NCBI GenBank assembly: GCA_000437915.1
Contig: FR901000.1
Location: 55,047-119,046, forward strand
Reading direction: 5' to 3'
Length of the DNA: 64,000 nt
DNA from: Subdoligranulum sp. CAG:314
GTDB taxonomy: Bacteria > Bacillota > Clostridia > Christensenellales > CAG-314
How positions within the stretch are numbered: position 1 is the stretch's first letter; each line of letters starts with the position of its first letter. The notes beneath the pieces are model-generated. The model saw only the letters and a program-made list of their open reading frames with translations. It was not told the origin of the DNA and made no database searches. The position numbers and the translations under genes were made by a program. Positions 44,343 through 53,053 of the stretch are shown piece by piece.

Positions 44343-46850
44343 CTATTGCATTTCCTGATTTAACGCCTCCGTTTCGGGCTGTTTTTCAACGTCGTCTACA
44401 AACGGAAGCTTGTGTTTTGTTGTTTTGTCGAGGATTTTGTCGAAAACGGCAAGCAGCGCGGGAAGCACCACGAGCACCATAATCACGGAAACTATCGTTC
44501 CTCTCGCAAGCAGCAGCCCGACGGAATTGATTGCCTCCACCGTGGAAATAAGCCCAACGCAAAAGCCCGCCACCGTCATAATGCTGCCCGAGGTGAAAAC
44601 CGTGGGCATGGCTGCTTTCAACGCCGCGCCGAGCGCTTCCCTTCTGCCGAGACTCTGACGGTATTTTACGTAAGTGCTGCTCAGCAGGATTCCGTAGTCG
44701 ATTGTCGCGCCCATAAGGATACAGCTTACTATTATATACGACATGAAGAAAACGGGCGAACCGAAAATAGCCGAAAAGGACATGCTTATCCAAATGGCTC
44801 CCTGAATGATATACACGAGCAGAAGAGGCATACTCACGGAAAGAAAGGTCAGTCCTATGATGAGCACGACGCAGCCGATTGTAATAAGCGTCGTTTTGGT
44901 CAGGTCGCTGTCAAAAGCCTTTTCCACGTCGTAAAGCACCGCGCTTTCTCCCGCCATATAGGTGGCGCGCCCGTCGAACAGCCCCGAATCGAGCATTTCC
45001 TCCAAATCCGCCAGAAACGCGAAGGTTTTTTCGTCCGCCTGCTCTATGTCTAGAATAAACACGGCGCGGCAATAGTTCTCGCTCTCGAACATTTTCATCG
45101 CCCCGTCTATCATAGCCGTGACGTCAAGCGCCGCAAGCTCCTCGCGCTGCCCGTAAATTTCGTCCGCCAGCTCAAACAGCGGTTCGGGGTCAATTTTGAG
45201 TACGGTTTCGCAAAGCAGTCTGACAGTCTGTCTCCACTCCTCGTCCTGCAAATCCGTGACCAGAGCAATCAACGGCACGTTGTTGTCGTAAACAGTGTCG
45301 TAATCCATCATGGTATAGTACATTTCAACAAACGACGACTTCATGTCCGTCATGGACGCGAGCTTCTGAGGCGTAATTTTAATGTTCAGTATTCCCTCCG
45401 ACATATATTGCGCGGCAAACTGACGTATTTCCAACGGAGTAACCGCCTGCCCGCTTTTTTCCATAAACAAATACAGCTTTTCCACCATATCCGAGTCGAG
45501 GCGAAGCATACCCGAAAGCTCCTGTTCGGTGTATTCCTTAACAGGCGAATAAATTGCCGTCACGTCCCTGTCGGTGCCGTCCTCGTTTTTGAAATCCTCG
45601 TAATTTTCCAAAAAACTGACGATTTCGCGGTGTCCTGCGATATTTTCATCCTCCTCTCCCTTTTCAAAAAGCACCATAAACATATTGTTGTTGCCGAAAA
45701 TCTCAGTCACCTGCTCCGCCTGCCCGTCGGAAGCGAGATTTACTTTGAAGCTGTAAGTATTGAAGCCTATGCTGAGCACCGCGCAGCCCGCTATCACGAC
45801 GACCGATGCAAGGGAAATGACCTTTCTCAGCGAAAAGGAAAAACCCGACAAGCGTTTGGTCGGGAGCATAAGCCGCTTGTGGCGCGTTTTGGCAATCGGC
45901 TTTTTGAACAGCAGAATCAGCGCGGGCATAAGCAGAAAAACCGTTAACATACTGATTAAAACGCCCTTTGACAGCACCATGCCGATGTCGAAACCTATTG
46001 TAAAGGTCATAAACAACAGCGCGGCAAGCCCCGCTACGGTAGTGAGACAGCTTGAAAACACGGAAGCGAAGCTCTCGCTCAAAGCCCGCGTCAAGGCTTC
46101 CTCCGCATCAAGTCCTTCATCCGTCTTTGCGTTGTAATTGTGCAGAAGAATAATGCTGTAATCCATAGCCAGCGCCAGCTGCAAGACGACCGCGACGGAC
46201 TGCGTAATGTACGAAACGGAGCCGAATATAAAATTTGTGCCCATGTTAAGCAGCGCCGCAACGCCCACCACAATCAAAAACAGCAGCGGGTCCGTCCAGG
46301 AGCTGCTTGTCGCAAGCAGAATGACAAGCACCACCACGACGCTTACTCCGAGTATAATCGGAAGCTCCCTGTTGATGGCGTCCGTCAGCTCTCTGTTCTG
46401 AACTATGCCGCCGCTCACGGCAAAATCCTCGCCGTCAAGCAGCTCGGGAACTTTTTCCGCAACGTAATCGGCGTTTTCCGAATACTCGTCGCCGTTGACG
46501 GCAATTTGAAGCAGCGCATATTCTCCGCTCTCGTCAAAACTTATCGTCACCAGCGACACGCGCGGACTTTCCGCCCCGTCGTTTAAGCGCGTTTCCAGCG
46601 TCGCCGCAATAGCTTGGGCGCTGTTTACGCTTTCTCCCTTCAACATGACGTTCATCATGCAGTTGTAGCCGAAGCCCTCGCTTTCGAGTATTCCCAAAGA
46701 CACATTGGTGTCCGAGTCGTCCGGCAGGTATTTTTTCAAATCGTAATTCACTTTTGTTTTGCCGATGAAAAAAACGCTTGCGACGGCAAGCGCCGCAAAC
46801 AACCCCAAGAATATATATCTGTATTTTACAATAAATCGAGCAAGCTTCAT
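44343..46850 (-). CDS. MMPL/RND-family transporter
   Basis: 835 residues with the two-fold RND layout: segment 1 (about 10-29), extracytoplasmic loop (about 30-160), five to six helices (about 165-345), second large loop (about 370-610), then the final block of helices (about 625-800). DLKKYLPDDSDT after the first helix and MDYSIILLHNY (about 228-238) and ATIDYGILLSSTYVKYRQ (about 714-731) are family marks in helices 4 and 10, with the proton-relay-type Asp. Gram-positive members move lipids or small hydrophobic molecules; the substrate is unknown. Shares a promoter with the flippase-like gene downstream. Confidence 0.9.
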   Translation of the reverse strand: MKLARFIVKYRYIFLGLFAALAVASVFFIGKTKVNYDLKKYLPDDSDTNVSLGILESEGFGYNCMMNVMLKGESVNSAQAIAATLETRLNDGAESPRVSLVTISFDESGEYALLQIAVNGDEYSENADYVAEKVPELLDGEDFAVSGGIVQNRELTDAINRELPIILGVSVVVVLVILLATSSSWTDPLLFLIVVGVAALLNMGTNFIFGSVSYITQSVAVVLQLALAMDYSIILLHNYNAKTDEGLDAEEALTRALSESFASVFSSCLTTVAGLAALLFMTFTIGFDIGMVLSKGVLISMLTVFLLMPALILLFKKPIAKTRHKRLMLPTKRLSGFSFSLRKVISLASVVVIAGCAVLSIGFNTYSFKVNLASDGQAEQVTEIFGNNNMFMVLFEKGEEDENIAGHREIVSFLENYEDFKNEDGTDRDVTAIYSPVKEYTEQELSGMLRLDSDMVEKLYLFMEKSGQAVTPLEIRQFAAQYMSEGILNIKITPQKLASMTDMKSSFVEMYYTMMDYDTVYDNNVPLIALVTDLQDEEWRQTVRLLCETVLKIDPEPLFELADEIYGQREELAALDVTAMIDGAMKMFESENYCRAVFILDIEQADEKTFAFLADLEEMLDSGLFDGRATYMAGESAVLYDVEKAFDSDLTKTTLITIGCVVLIIGLTFLSVSMPLLLVYIIQGAIWISMSFSAIFGSPVFFMSYIIVSCILMGATIDYGILLSSTYVKYRQSLGRREALGAALKAAMPTVFTSGSIMTVAGFCVGLISTVEAINSVGLLLARGTIVSVIMVLVVLPALLAVFDKILDKTTKHKLPFVDDVEKQPETEALNQEMQ

Positions 46851-46900
46851 TTTTAACTCCCGAAAAATCCGTCCATTCTATTGTTGGCGGCTTGAAAAAA

Positions 46901-46929
46901 ATTATATCAGAGAAAAAATCAAAAGTAAA
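46901..46929 (-). promoter_or_regulatory. Promoter of the MMPL transporter operon
   Basis: TTTACT, 17 bp, TATAAT, same hexamers and spacing as the P-type ATPase promoter. Confidence 0.75.
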
Positions 46930-46971
46930 CAAATTTTGCTTTTAAATTTGTCGGCGTTTTCTTTCCGACGG

Positions 46972-47000
46972 TTGACTGAAATTCTTAAATGTGTTATTCT
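46972..47000 (+). promoter_or_regulatory. Promoter of the ECF S-component gene
   Basis: TTGACT, 17 bp, TATTCT; leader about 12 nt containing GGAG. Confidence 0.65.
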
Positions 47001-47018
47001 TTGCGTCGGAGCTTACTT

Positions 47019-47636
47019 ATGAAAATAAAATTCGTCAAAGCCAACAGAGCCTTAAACGTCTCCACCTCCGCCATGTTTCTCGCGCTCGGAGTGCTGTTTC
47101 CGCTTTTGTTCCACGCCGTAGGGCTTGGTTCCCAGTTTTCGCCCATGCACCTGCCCGTTTTGCTCGCCGGCATGATATGCGGACCTTTGAGCGGGCTGAT
47201 CGTGGGTTTTTTGGCGCCCTTTATTTCAAGCCTTGTCAGCGGCATGTCGCCCGTCTTCCCCATGGCGGTGGCAATGGCTTTCGAGCTTGCCGTCTACGGA
47301 TTTGTTGCGGGTCTGCTCATGTGCGTCTTTTCGGAAAGCCGAAACAAAACCCTCAAAAATCTGAATATCGTGCTGTCGCTGCTTGTCGCCATGATAGCGG
47401 GGCGCTGCGTATACGGAGCGGTCATGTGGATTCTGACCGCAATTCAAGGCGGCGCCTATACCTTCGCAGTGTTTATCGGCGCGGTGCTTCTCGACTCGTG
47501 GCCGGGCTGGCTCTTGCAGCTTCTTGCGGTGCCCGCGGTCATGTACGTTTTGAAAAGCGCGCACATACTTGAAAAATACGATATGCGTCCCGTTTACGTG
47601 CAGCAGACGGAAACGGACGGCGAACAGCAAAAATAA
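47019..47636 (+). CDS. ECF transporter S component (substrate-binding membrane subunit)
   Basis: 205 residues from the ATG at 47019 (GGAG 7 nt before). Five to six helices. The FSPMHLPVLLAGMICGPLSGL block (about 40-60) and following GFLAPFISSLVSG are typical of S components of energy-coupling-factor transporters, which lend substrate specificity to a shared ATPase/EcfT module encoded elsewhere. Vitamin or cofactor import is expected, but the exact substrate cannot be told from sequence. Stands alone, with promoter and terminator. Confidence 0.82.
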   Translation: MKIKFVKANRALNVSTSAMFLALGVLFPLLFHAVGLGSQFSPMHLPVLLAGMICGPLSGLIVGFLAPFISSLVSGMSPVFPMAVAMAFELAVYGFVAGLLMCVFSESRNKTLKNLNIVLSLLVAMIAGRCVYGAVMWILTAIQGGAYTFAVFIGAVLLDSWPGWLLQLLAVPAVMYVLKSAHILEKYDMRPVYVQQTETDGEQQK

Positions 47637-47644
47637 CGCAATAA

Positions 47645-47676
47645 AAAAGCCGCGTCTTACGCGGCTTTTGTTTTTT
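47645..47676. terminator. Bidirectional terminator
   Basis: AAAAGCCGCGT (47645-47655), CTT, ACGCGGCTTTT (47659-47669), T-runs on both strands; ends the ECF gene and the rpsF-ssb-rpsR operon. Confidence 0.9.
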
Positions 47677-47921
47677 CAGTCCCCTACGTAGGGAATAAGC
47701 GCCATCTGTCTGGCGCGCTTTATTGCGACAGCCAACACTCTCTGATGCTTGCTGCACGTACCCGTCATGCGCTTGGGTATTATCTTGCCTTTTTCCGTAA
47801 TGTATTTTTTGAGCTTGGCAATATCCTTGTAATCTATTTCCTCCACCTTGTCGGCGCAGAACGCGCAAACCTTTTTGCGGGAGGGACGACGCGCGGGACG
47901 TTTTACTTTCTCTTCACTCAT
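47676..47921 (-). CDS. rpsR: 30S ribosomal protein S18
   Basis: 81 residues. Binds 16S rRNA with S6. Basic N-terminus with [17 protein letters not shown] (about 17-33), which keeps the CxxC pair, and [28 protein letters not shown] (about 51-78). GAGAACG precedes the ATG. Last gene of the rpsF-ssb-rpsR operon. Confidence 0.98.
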   Translation of the reverse strand: MSEEKVKRPARRPSRKKVCAFCADKVEEIDYKDIAKLKKYITEKGKIIPKRMTGTCSKHQRVLAVAIKRARQMALIPYVGD

Positions 47922-47938
47922 TTTCGTTCTCCTTTTTC

Positions 47939-48349
47939 TTAAAACGGAAGCTCGGTGTCGTCCTCGACACTGGGCAAATCCTCAATGGCCTCTTTGCGAC
48001 CGAACTCGTCGTAACCGGAGCCGCCGTTGCTCTGCGCGGGTCTGCCGAGAAATTCCACTCTGTCGGCTACGATTTCTGTAATATACCTTTTTTCGCCGTC
48101 CTTTTCATAGGTACGGTTCTGAATGTTGCCTTCAACAGCGCACTGGCTGCCCTTTTGAAGATAACGCGCGCAGTTTTCCGCCTGCTGTCTCCACACGACG
48201 ATGTTGAAAAAGTCCGTCTGTCTGGCTCCGTCCGCCGATTTGTAAGGTCTGTCCACAGCCAAAGAAAAAGTGCAGACGGACACTCCCTGTCCGGACGTGC
48301 GAAGCTCGGGGTCTCGCGTAAGTCTTCCTATAAGAAAGCATTTGTTCAT
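47939..48349 (-). CDS. ssb: Single-stranded DNA-binding protein
   Basis: 136 residues. OB fold over residues 1-105 ([32 protein letters not shown] at the start), short linker, and the acidic partner-binding tip DDTELPF at the end. A short linker, as in anaerobic Firmicutes. Between rpsF and rpsR, the classical arrangement. Confidence 0.98.
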   Translation of the reverse strand: MNKCFLIGRLTRDPELRTSGQGVSVCTFSLAVDRPYKSADGARQTDFFNIVVWRQQAENCARYLQKGSQCAVEGNIQNRTYEKDGEKRYITEIVADRVEFLGRPAQSNGGSGYDEFGRKEAIEDLPSVEDDTELPF

Positions 48350-48362
48350 AACTACTCTCCTA

Positions 48363-48644
48363 TTACTTCTTGACGATAAGATGACGCATGATGGCGTCCG
48401 TGATATGCATGACTCTGGATATTTCGGCGGGAACTTCGGGCTTTGCCGTAAAGTTCATGAGCACGTAAAAACCTTCGTTCTTGAAATTGATGGGATACGC
48501 AAGCTTTTTGGTTCCCCACTTGTCGATGGTTTCTACGCTTCCGCCGTCATTGACAACTATATCGGAAAATTTTGCGATAAGCGCGTCTTTGGCTTCCGCT
48601 TCCAGCTCGTTGTCGATGATGTACAGAAGTTCGTACTTGTTCAT
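48363..48644 (-). CDS. rpsF: 30S ribosomal protein S6
   Basis: 93 residues from the ATG at 48644 (AAAGGAGG precedes); an in-frame ATG 45 bp upstream lacks a ribosome-binding site. MNKYELLYIIDNELEAEA start and DKWGTKKLAYPINFKNEGFYVLMNF middle are family marks. Leader of about 65 nt contains a hairpin GCCCGC/GCGGGC (48673-48687) directly before the ribosome-binding site, where S6:S18 autoregulation acts in many bacteria; I cannot confirm the CCG bulge. Confidence 0.97.
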   Translation of the reverse strand: MNKYELLYIIDNELEAEAKDALIAKFSDIVVNDGGSVETIDKWGTKKLAYPINFKNEGFYVLMNFTAKPEVPAEISRVMHITDAIMRHLIVKK

Positions 48645-48715
48645 CACTCTTTTACCTCCTTTTGGACTATTGGCCCGCAAAGCGGGCAAGGATGCGCATT
48701 TTTCGATGCTTTGGT

Positions 48716-48744
48716 ATTATAGCAAAAACACCTGCTTAAAGCAA
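48716..48744 (-). promoter_or_regulatory. Promoter of rpsF-ssb-rpsR
   Basis: TTGCTT, 17 bp, TATAAT. The -35 box lies within the terminator stem of the preceding gene. Confidence 0.75.
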
Positions 48745-48751
48745 GTGTTTT
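48724..48751 (-). terminator. Terminator of the germinant receptor operon
   Basis: AAAACACTTGC/GCAGGTGTTTT on the minus strand (one G-U), loop TTTAA, T5. Shares bases with the rpsF promoter. Confidence 0.75.
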
Positions 48752-48767
48752 TTACCGTTTCGGCAAA

Positions 48768-49952
48768 TCAATTTTTCACCGTTATATCCGTTTTGAACTG
48801 CACTACGTCGTAAACGCTTCTGTCTCCGAGAAATTCCAGCCACTTTTTGCCGTATTTTTTGTAAAACAAATTGTTGATTTGCAGATAGTCGCCGTCAATT
48901 CCCGAAGCCTCTTCAAGCGCCGCCAAACACAGAGTCGTCATCTGCTCCTTCACCTGAACAAGCGCCTCCTCTCCGAACTCGCGGTAAGTGTAGGGCTGAA
49001 ACCCTTGCAGCTCGCCCAACGTGTCCGTCCTCATGCGTTTTACGCGCGAGCTGATTTTGATTGTCGCCGTCGCCCTTCCGTTTTCAAACTCCGGCTCAAT
49101 GCCGCACGATTTCTGCGTCAGTCCCACAGTGGTCTTTTCCGGCAGATAAAAGGACTCGCTTTCGGCGTCCACGATAAAGACGTCGAAAATTTTTGGCTTG
49201 GTCATAAGACACATTCCCCGCGTCGCCTCCTCCGACAAAACACCCGCAAAGCGGTTGGCTTTGAAAACGCCGAGCGTGGAAGCGTCCAGCTTGACGGCGG
49301 GCTTTTCGCTCTGCTCGTCCTGCTTTTCCGAGTCGCCCGCGGTTTCAATGGTTTTTATGCAATTGAGGTAAAAACATTGACTCGGTGTTCCCTGCTTTTC
49401 CATTATGTTGTGAAGCTCGGTAAACGGCACGGTGGTCGTATCGCTGTTGTTCAAAACTATCGACAGCAAGGTAAAGGTAACGTAACTGTCCATTGTCGTC
49501 TGAACGTCAAACAGCTCCGACGCCTTTCCCTCGCACATCAAAGTCACGGTGCCGTCCTTGAAGGCGTCGCTGGCGTAAAAATAGCCGAGCAGTTGCCTCA
49601 AATCCGAGTTTTTAGCCGCCTCCTCGCCTATGACGAGTATGCTGCACTCCCCGAGCGACGGCGTTTTTCCGTAATGCTGATAGATATCGTTGACCGCAAG
49701 AGACACGGTTTGTCCCTTTCCTCTTACAAGCCGCGAACCGGAGCCGCCCGTGCCGCCCTCCTGAGAGCTGCCCGCCCCGGGCACAATCACCTCGGCGGTC
49801 ACTTCGTATTCTCCCGTTTCCGTCAAAAGGTCTATGCCAAGCCCCAGCATGATTACCCTGTCGGACAGACCCTTGAACGCAAAAGAATACGCAATGACAA
49901 ACATAATAAGCCCCGCAAACAGAATTATGCCAAGCTTTGCCACTTTTCTCAT
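48768..49952 (-). CDS. gerAC: Spore germination protein, GerAC family (C subunit)
   Basis: 394 residues from the ATG at 49952, which overlaps the gerAB stop by 1 nt (TGATG). Ger(x)C family: after the N-terminal helix comes DRVIMLGLGIDLL and later VSLAVNDIYQHYGKTPSLGECSILVIGEEAA (about 90-120), YASDAFKDGTVTLM, and the C-terminal KITS-like domain. Family members normally have a lipobox Cys after the first helix (GCWD); here the place reads FKGLSDR without any Cys, so the protein would be held by an uncleaved N-terminal helix (about 7-24) instead of a lipid. Confidence 0.88.
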   Translation of the reverse strand: MRKVAKLGIILFAGLIMFVIAYSFAFKGLSDRVIMLGLGIDLLTETGEYEVTAEVIVPGAGSSQEGGTGGSGSRLVRGKGQTVSLAVNDIYQHYGKTPSLGECSILVIGEEAAKNSDLRQLLGYFYASDAFKDGTVTLMCEGKASELFDVQTTMDSYVTFTLLSIVLNNSDTTTVPFTELHNIMEKQGTPSQCFYLNCIKTIETAGDSEKQDEQSEKPAVKLDASTLGVFKANRFAGVLSEEATRGMCLMTKPKIFDVFIVDAESESFYLPEKTTVGLTQKSCGIEPEFENGRATATIKISSRVKRMRTDTLGELQGFQPYTYREFGEEALVQVKEQMTTLCLAALEEASGIDGDYLQINNLFYKKYGKKWLEFLGDRSVYDVVQFKTDITVKN

Positions 49953-51103
49953 CAGACAGCCTCCCCTTTGACGCGCCCCGCGCCGCTCGTTTTCTTTTCG
50001 CGCCCGTCCTTGGCGCACGCCGCCTTGGTCAAAAAGGGCAGACATATCGGAAGCACGTACTGAACGACTATCAGAATATACTTAACGAAGCCCTTTGACA
50101 CCTGATTGAAAATGAACGTCTCCATTTCAAAGAAAAGAGGCAGGGCGATTACCGGCACCACCATAGACAGAAAAACCCACCAATTGAATTTTTCCTTTTT
50201 GTAGCCCACCGTCCAGACAATCGCGCTGTATGCGCAAAAGCTTAAAACGATTATTTTGATAAAAATGGAGCACATCCATATCGAAATGCTTAGCCAGTCC
50301 AGCCGCCCGTAGCTGTTGTTTGAAATGTTGAACTGCGAAACCTTTGTTATCGCAATGCCGTTGATACCCGAAGCGTTGCCGAACAGCGCCACGTACAGAA
50401 CGACAAGAGCCATAGTCACGAGTATGCCGATAAGCAGCATAACGCACAGCAGCACATTGTCCTTTTTTTTCGGCGCTTCGACCTTTTCGAGAAAGAACAG
50501 CAAAAACACGCTGTCGGCAAACCAGAAGCTGCCGTCCAGACTGCCTTCGAGCACGGGCTTAAACCCCTCGTCGAGAAACGGTCTGAGATTGGAAAAATCC
50601 GCCGAGCGCAGAGAGAGAAAAATTATCGAAAGCAGCGCCAGCATGACGAAAACAAATAGCATTTCGGTCAGGCGCGCCACGTTTCGCACCCCCTGAACGA
50701 GAGAAACCGCAACCAGCAGCGCAATGGGGATGATGTACGCTAACCAGTTTGTGTTGATGACGAAGGTAGAGGAAAACAAATCGACGCAGCCCAAAAGCAA
50801 CACCGTCACCCGCAGAAGACAGAACACGGTAAAAACGGCAAAAATGATTTTGGCGCCTACGGGAGAAAGGGTGCGCGTCAAAATTTCGTTGAGGCTCAAA
50901 CCGCGCCTGTTGAGATTGATTGCCCACAGCGTAAAAAGAAAGCATACGAAATCGAGAACGAAAAGCAGCAAAAACGAAAGCCAGCTGTCCCGCCCCGATA
51001 TGCTGTACATATAGGACGGCAGTGACAGATATTTGCCGCCCGGTATGACAATCAACAAAATCAGCGCCAACTGAGAAATTTTTACTTTTTCCGCTTTTAT
51101 CAT
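49952..51103 (-). CDS. gerAB: Spore germination protein, GerAB family (permease-like B subunit)
   Basis: 383 residues from the ATG at 51103, which overlaps the gerAA stop by 4 nt (ATGA); the frame stays open far upstream, but that part is the shadow of gerAA. About ten membrane helices, amino-acid/polyamine permease fold. KVKISQLALILLIVIPGGKYLSLP at the N-terminus is typical of GerAB. Provides germinant recognition within the spore inner membrane receptor. Confidence 0.92.
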   Translation of the reverse strand: MIKAEKVKISQLALILLIVIPGGKYLSLPSYMYSISGRDSWLSFLLLFVLDFVCFLFTLWAINLNRRGLSLNEILTRTLSPVGAKIIFAVFTVFCLLRVTVLLLGCVDLFSSTFVINTNWLAYIIPIALLVAVSLVQGVRNVARLTEMLFVFVMLALLSIIFLSLRSADFSNLRPFLDEGFKPVLEGSLDGSFWFADSVFLLFFLEKVEAPKKKDNVLLCVMLLIGILVTMALVVLYVALFGNASGINGIAITKVSQFNISNNSYGRLDWLSISIWMCSIFIKIIVLSFCAYSAIVWTVGYKKEKFNWWVFLSMVVPVIALPLFFEMETFIFNQVSKGFVKYILIVVQYVLPICLPFLTKAACAKDGREKKTSGAGRVKGEAV

Positions 51104-52590
51104 TTTTCCGCACCCCCTCTCTTTAATCTCGTTTTGTTGGTGTTTCTTATGCTGTGCGGACGTTTGTCGAGACTGTAAATATCGCGCTTGAAAAGCGCGT
51201 CCTTTTTGTCCTGCTCGATGCTCGGCGCAAAAGGCGCAAGATACGGCGAGCCGAAGTCGGAAAGCCCTATCATATAGCTCAACAGCATAAGCCCCGCTAT
51301 TATCAGTCCGTAAAGCCCCATCAAACCTCCCACCAGCGTGAGAACAAGTCTCAACAGCGAAAACAAAAGCGTGTTGTCGGGCATGGTATAAAGTCCGATT
51401 CCCGAAAGCGCGCCTATCATAACCGCGGGCGCGCCCAAAAGCCCCGCCTTTATCGCCGCGTCGCCGAGTACGATTGCCCCGACAACCGACAGGGAAAGCC
51501 CTGCGAAACGGGGCATACGCGAATTCGCCTCGCGGAGAATATCGAAAAGCAGAAGCACGATTATCATTTCCTCCAACGGTCTGAACGGTATGGCGCCGGT
51601 GGCGTTGATAATGGTTATCAGAAATTTCGCGGGCAGTATCTGATAATTGAAGTTTTGCAGCGAAACGTAAATCGCGGGTATCAGGATGGACATTATTACG
51701 CTGAAAAAACGCAGCCACCTTGCAAGCGTGGCGGTGCGCGGCGAGTCGTAATAGTCTTCGGGAGACTGCATATCCTCGATAAAAAGATACGGAAGCGTCA
51801 AAACTATGGGCGAACCGTCCACGACTATGGCTACGCGGCCTTCCAGCATTTTTGCAACCACGATGTCGGGCTTTTCACAGCTGCCCACCATTTTGAACAG
51901 CCCCGATTTGTCGTTGTCCAAAAACTTGGCGACATAACTGCTGTCAATGATTCCGTCCATGTCTATCTGCGAAATTTTTTCGTAAATTTCGTTTACAATC
52001 TTCATGTCGGCAATGCTGTCGATATAGCAAACCGCCACGCTTGTCGCGGTATATTTTCCCACTTCAACCGTTTTCACCTTGAAATCGGGCGTTTTCAGAC
52101 GCTTTTTCAAAAGCGTCAGATTTGACTTGTAGCTTTCTACAAAGCCCTCGCGGGGGCCCTTGGTAACGCCGCTCGTGGGCGGCTCGGCAATGCTCCTTCC
52201 CTCGCTCGTGCGCGTGTCGAAGGACGCGCAGCGGCTCTTGTCCGGCATGAGAAACACCAGACTGTGCCCGTTGAGCAGCTTGCTCTGCATTGTCTCGAAA
52301 TCGTCCACAAGCTCGGCGCCTATGCTGCTGACCGCTCTGTCGGCAACCTCCTGCGCGCTTTCCAGCTTTTTTTCGGCGGAGGTCAAGGGCTCGAGCACAA
52401 ATCTGCCCACGTTGGCGGCGTCGCTCATGCAGTCGAGAAACAGCACGACAAACTCGTTTTCGCCCGATTTTACCGTGCGCTGCAAAAAGTCGTCCTGCCC
52501 CTCAAAGGCGGCGACAAGCCTGTCGAAATTGTTTGCCCCTCCCGACGAGCCTCCGAAAATATTTTTTAAAAAATCCATTATATTCGACAT
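51100..52590 (-). CDS. gerAA: Spore germination protein, GerAA family (A subunit)
   Basis: 496 residues. N-terminal cytosolic domain (about 1-260; GENEFVVLFLDCMSD near 43, ERTSEGRSI-like RTSEGRSIAEPPTSG near 128) and C-terminal membrane domain (about 290-460) with ILPAKFLITIINATGAIPFRPLEEMIIVLLLFDILREANSRMP (about 315-360, used as landmark). The set gerAA-gerAB-gerAC forms one germinant receptor operon with overlapping genes. Upstream a perfect TTGACA is present, and also a GTATA that could belong to a forespore sigma promoter. Confidence 0.93.
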   Translation of the reverse strand: MSNIMDFLKNIFGGSSGGANNFDRLVAAFEGQDDFLQRTVKSGENEFVVLFLDCMSDAANVGRFVLEPLTSAEKKLESAQEVADRAVSSIGAELVDDFETMQSKLLNGHSLVFLMPDKSRCASFDTRTSEGRSIAEPPTSGVTKGPREGFVESYKSNLTLLKKRLKTPDFKVKTVEVGKYTATSVAVCYIDSIADMKIVNEIYEKISQIDMDGIIDSSYVAKFLDNDKSGLFKMVGSCEKPDIVVAKMLEGRVAIVVDGSPIVLTLPYLFIEDMQSPEDYYDSPRTATLARWLRFFSVIMSILIPAIYVSLQNFNYQILPAKFLITIINATGAIPFRPLEEMIIVLLLFDILREANSRMPRFAGLSLSVVGAIVLGDAAIKAGLLGAPAVMIGALSGIGLYTMPDNTLLFSLLRLVLTLVGGLMGLYGLIIAGLMLLSYMIGLSDFGSPYLAPFAPSIEQDKKDALFKRDIYSLDKRPHSIRNTNKTRLKRGGAEK

Positions 52591-52661
52591 ATCGTTAGTT
52601 TGCGTTTTTCAAATAAAAATATTTACATTTTTTGTCAATCTTTTATACGTCACGGCGATTT

Positions 52662-52687
52662 AAAAACGACGCGTAAAACGCGCCGTT
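52662..52687 (-). terminator. Intrinsic terminator upstream of gerAA
   Basis: On the minus strand AACGGCGCGT/ACGCGTCGTT (10 bp with one G-U), TTT loop and T5. The G-U only pairs in minus-strand RNA, so it serves a minus-strand transcript from the 52.7-52.9 kb side. Confidence 0.7.
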
Positions 52688-52741
52688 TTTCTGTTTTGTA
52701 AATAAACTGCTCTATTCCGCATTCAAAAAGTAATTTACCAA

Positions 52742-52933
52742 TCAGAAAAGCGAAACCGCGCTTAAAGACAAGCTTAAAACGAAAAAAATTACACAACAAA
52801 AAAATTGCGTACTCTGCGACATGACTCTTGGGATACAAACACAGGCGACTACACAATACACTGCACCGACGGCGACATAACAAAAACCAAATTGCCGACG
52901 GACGCTTAAAATTTTTTTCGGCCGCGCCGTCAA
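52742..52933 (-). CDS. Possible small two-helix membrane protein
   Basis: 63 codons starting with TTG; two hydrophobic stretches (about 17-35 and 43-63) separated by IPRVMSQST. The orientation and the terminator 55 bp downstream favour a transcribed unit here. Against: no clear ribosome-binding site, non-ATG start, no promoter found, and a second frame is open over the same DNA. Treat as doubtful. Confidence 0.25.
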   Translation of the reverse strand: MTARPKKILSVRRQFGFCYVAVGAVYCVVACVCIPRVMSQSTQFFCCVIFFVLSLSLSAVSLF

Positions 52934-52948
52934 TCTTGTTCAAATCCG

Positions 52949-52977
52949 TTGACTTTTTTTCCTCTTGCTTTTATTAT
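52949..52977 (+). promoter_or_regulatory. Promoter of the aminotransferase gene
   Basis: TTGACT, 17 bp, TATTAT; leader about 70 nt. Confidence 0.7.
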
Positions 52978-53053
52978 TATCTCGGCAATCAGAGGCGTAT
53001 TTTTTGCAGCGGCAAAGCGCGCTCTTTTTTGTCCTTTCACGGGAGAATATATT

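Larger units (their letters stand above)
52591..53053. other. 463-bp region between gerAA and the aminotransferase gene
   Basis: Contains the upstream region of gerAA (TTGACA near 52634-52639 and GTATA near 52649-52653 on the minus strand), a minus-strand terminator (52662-52687), a possible short membrane ORF (52742-52933), and the aminotransferase promoter (52949-52977). Confidence 0.6.
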
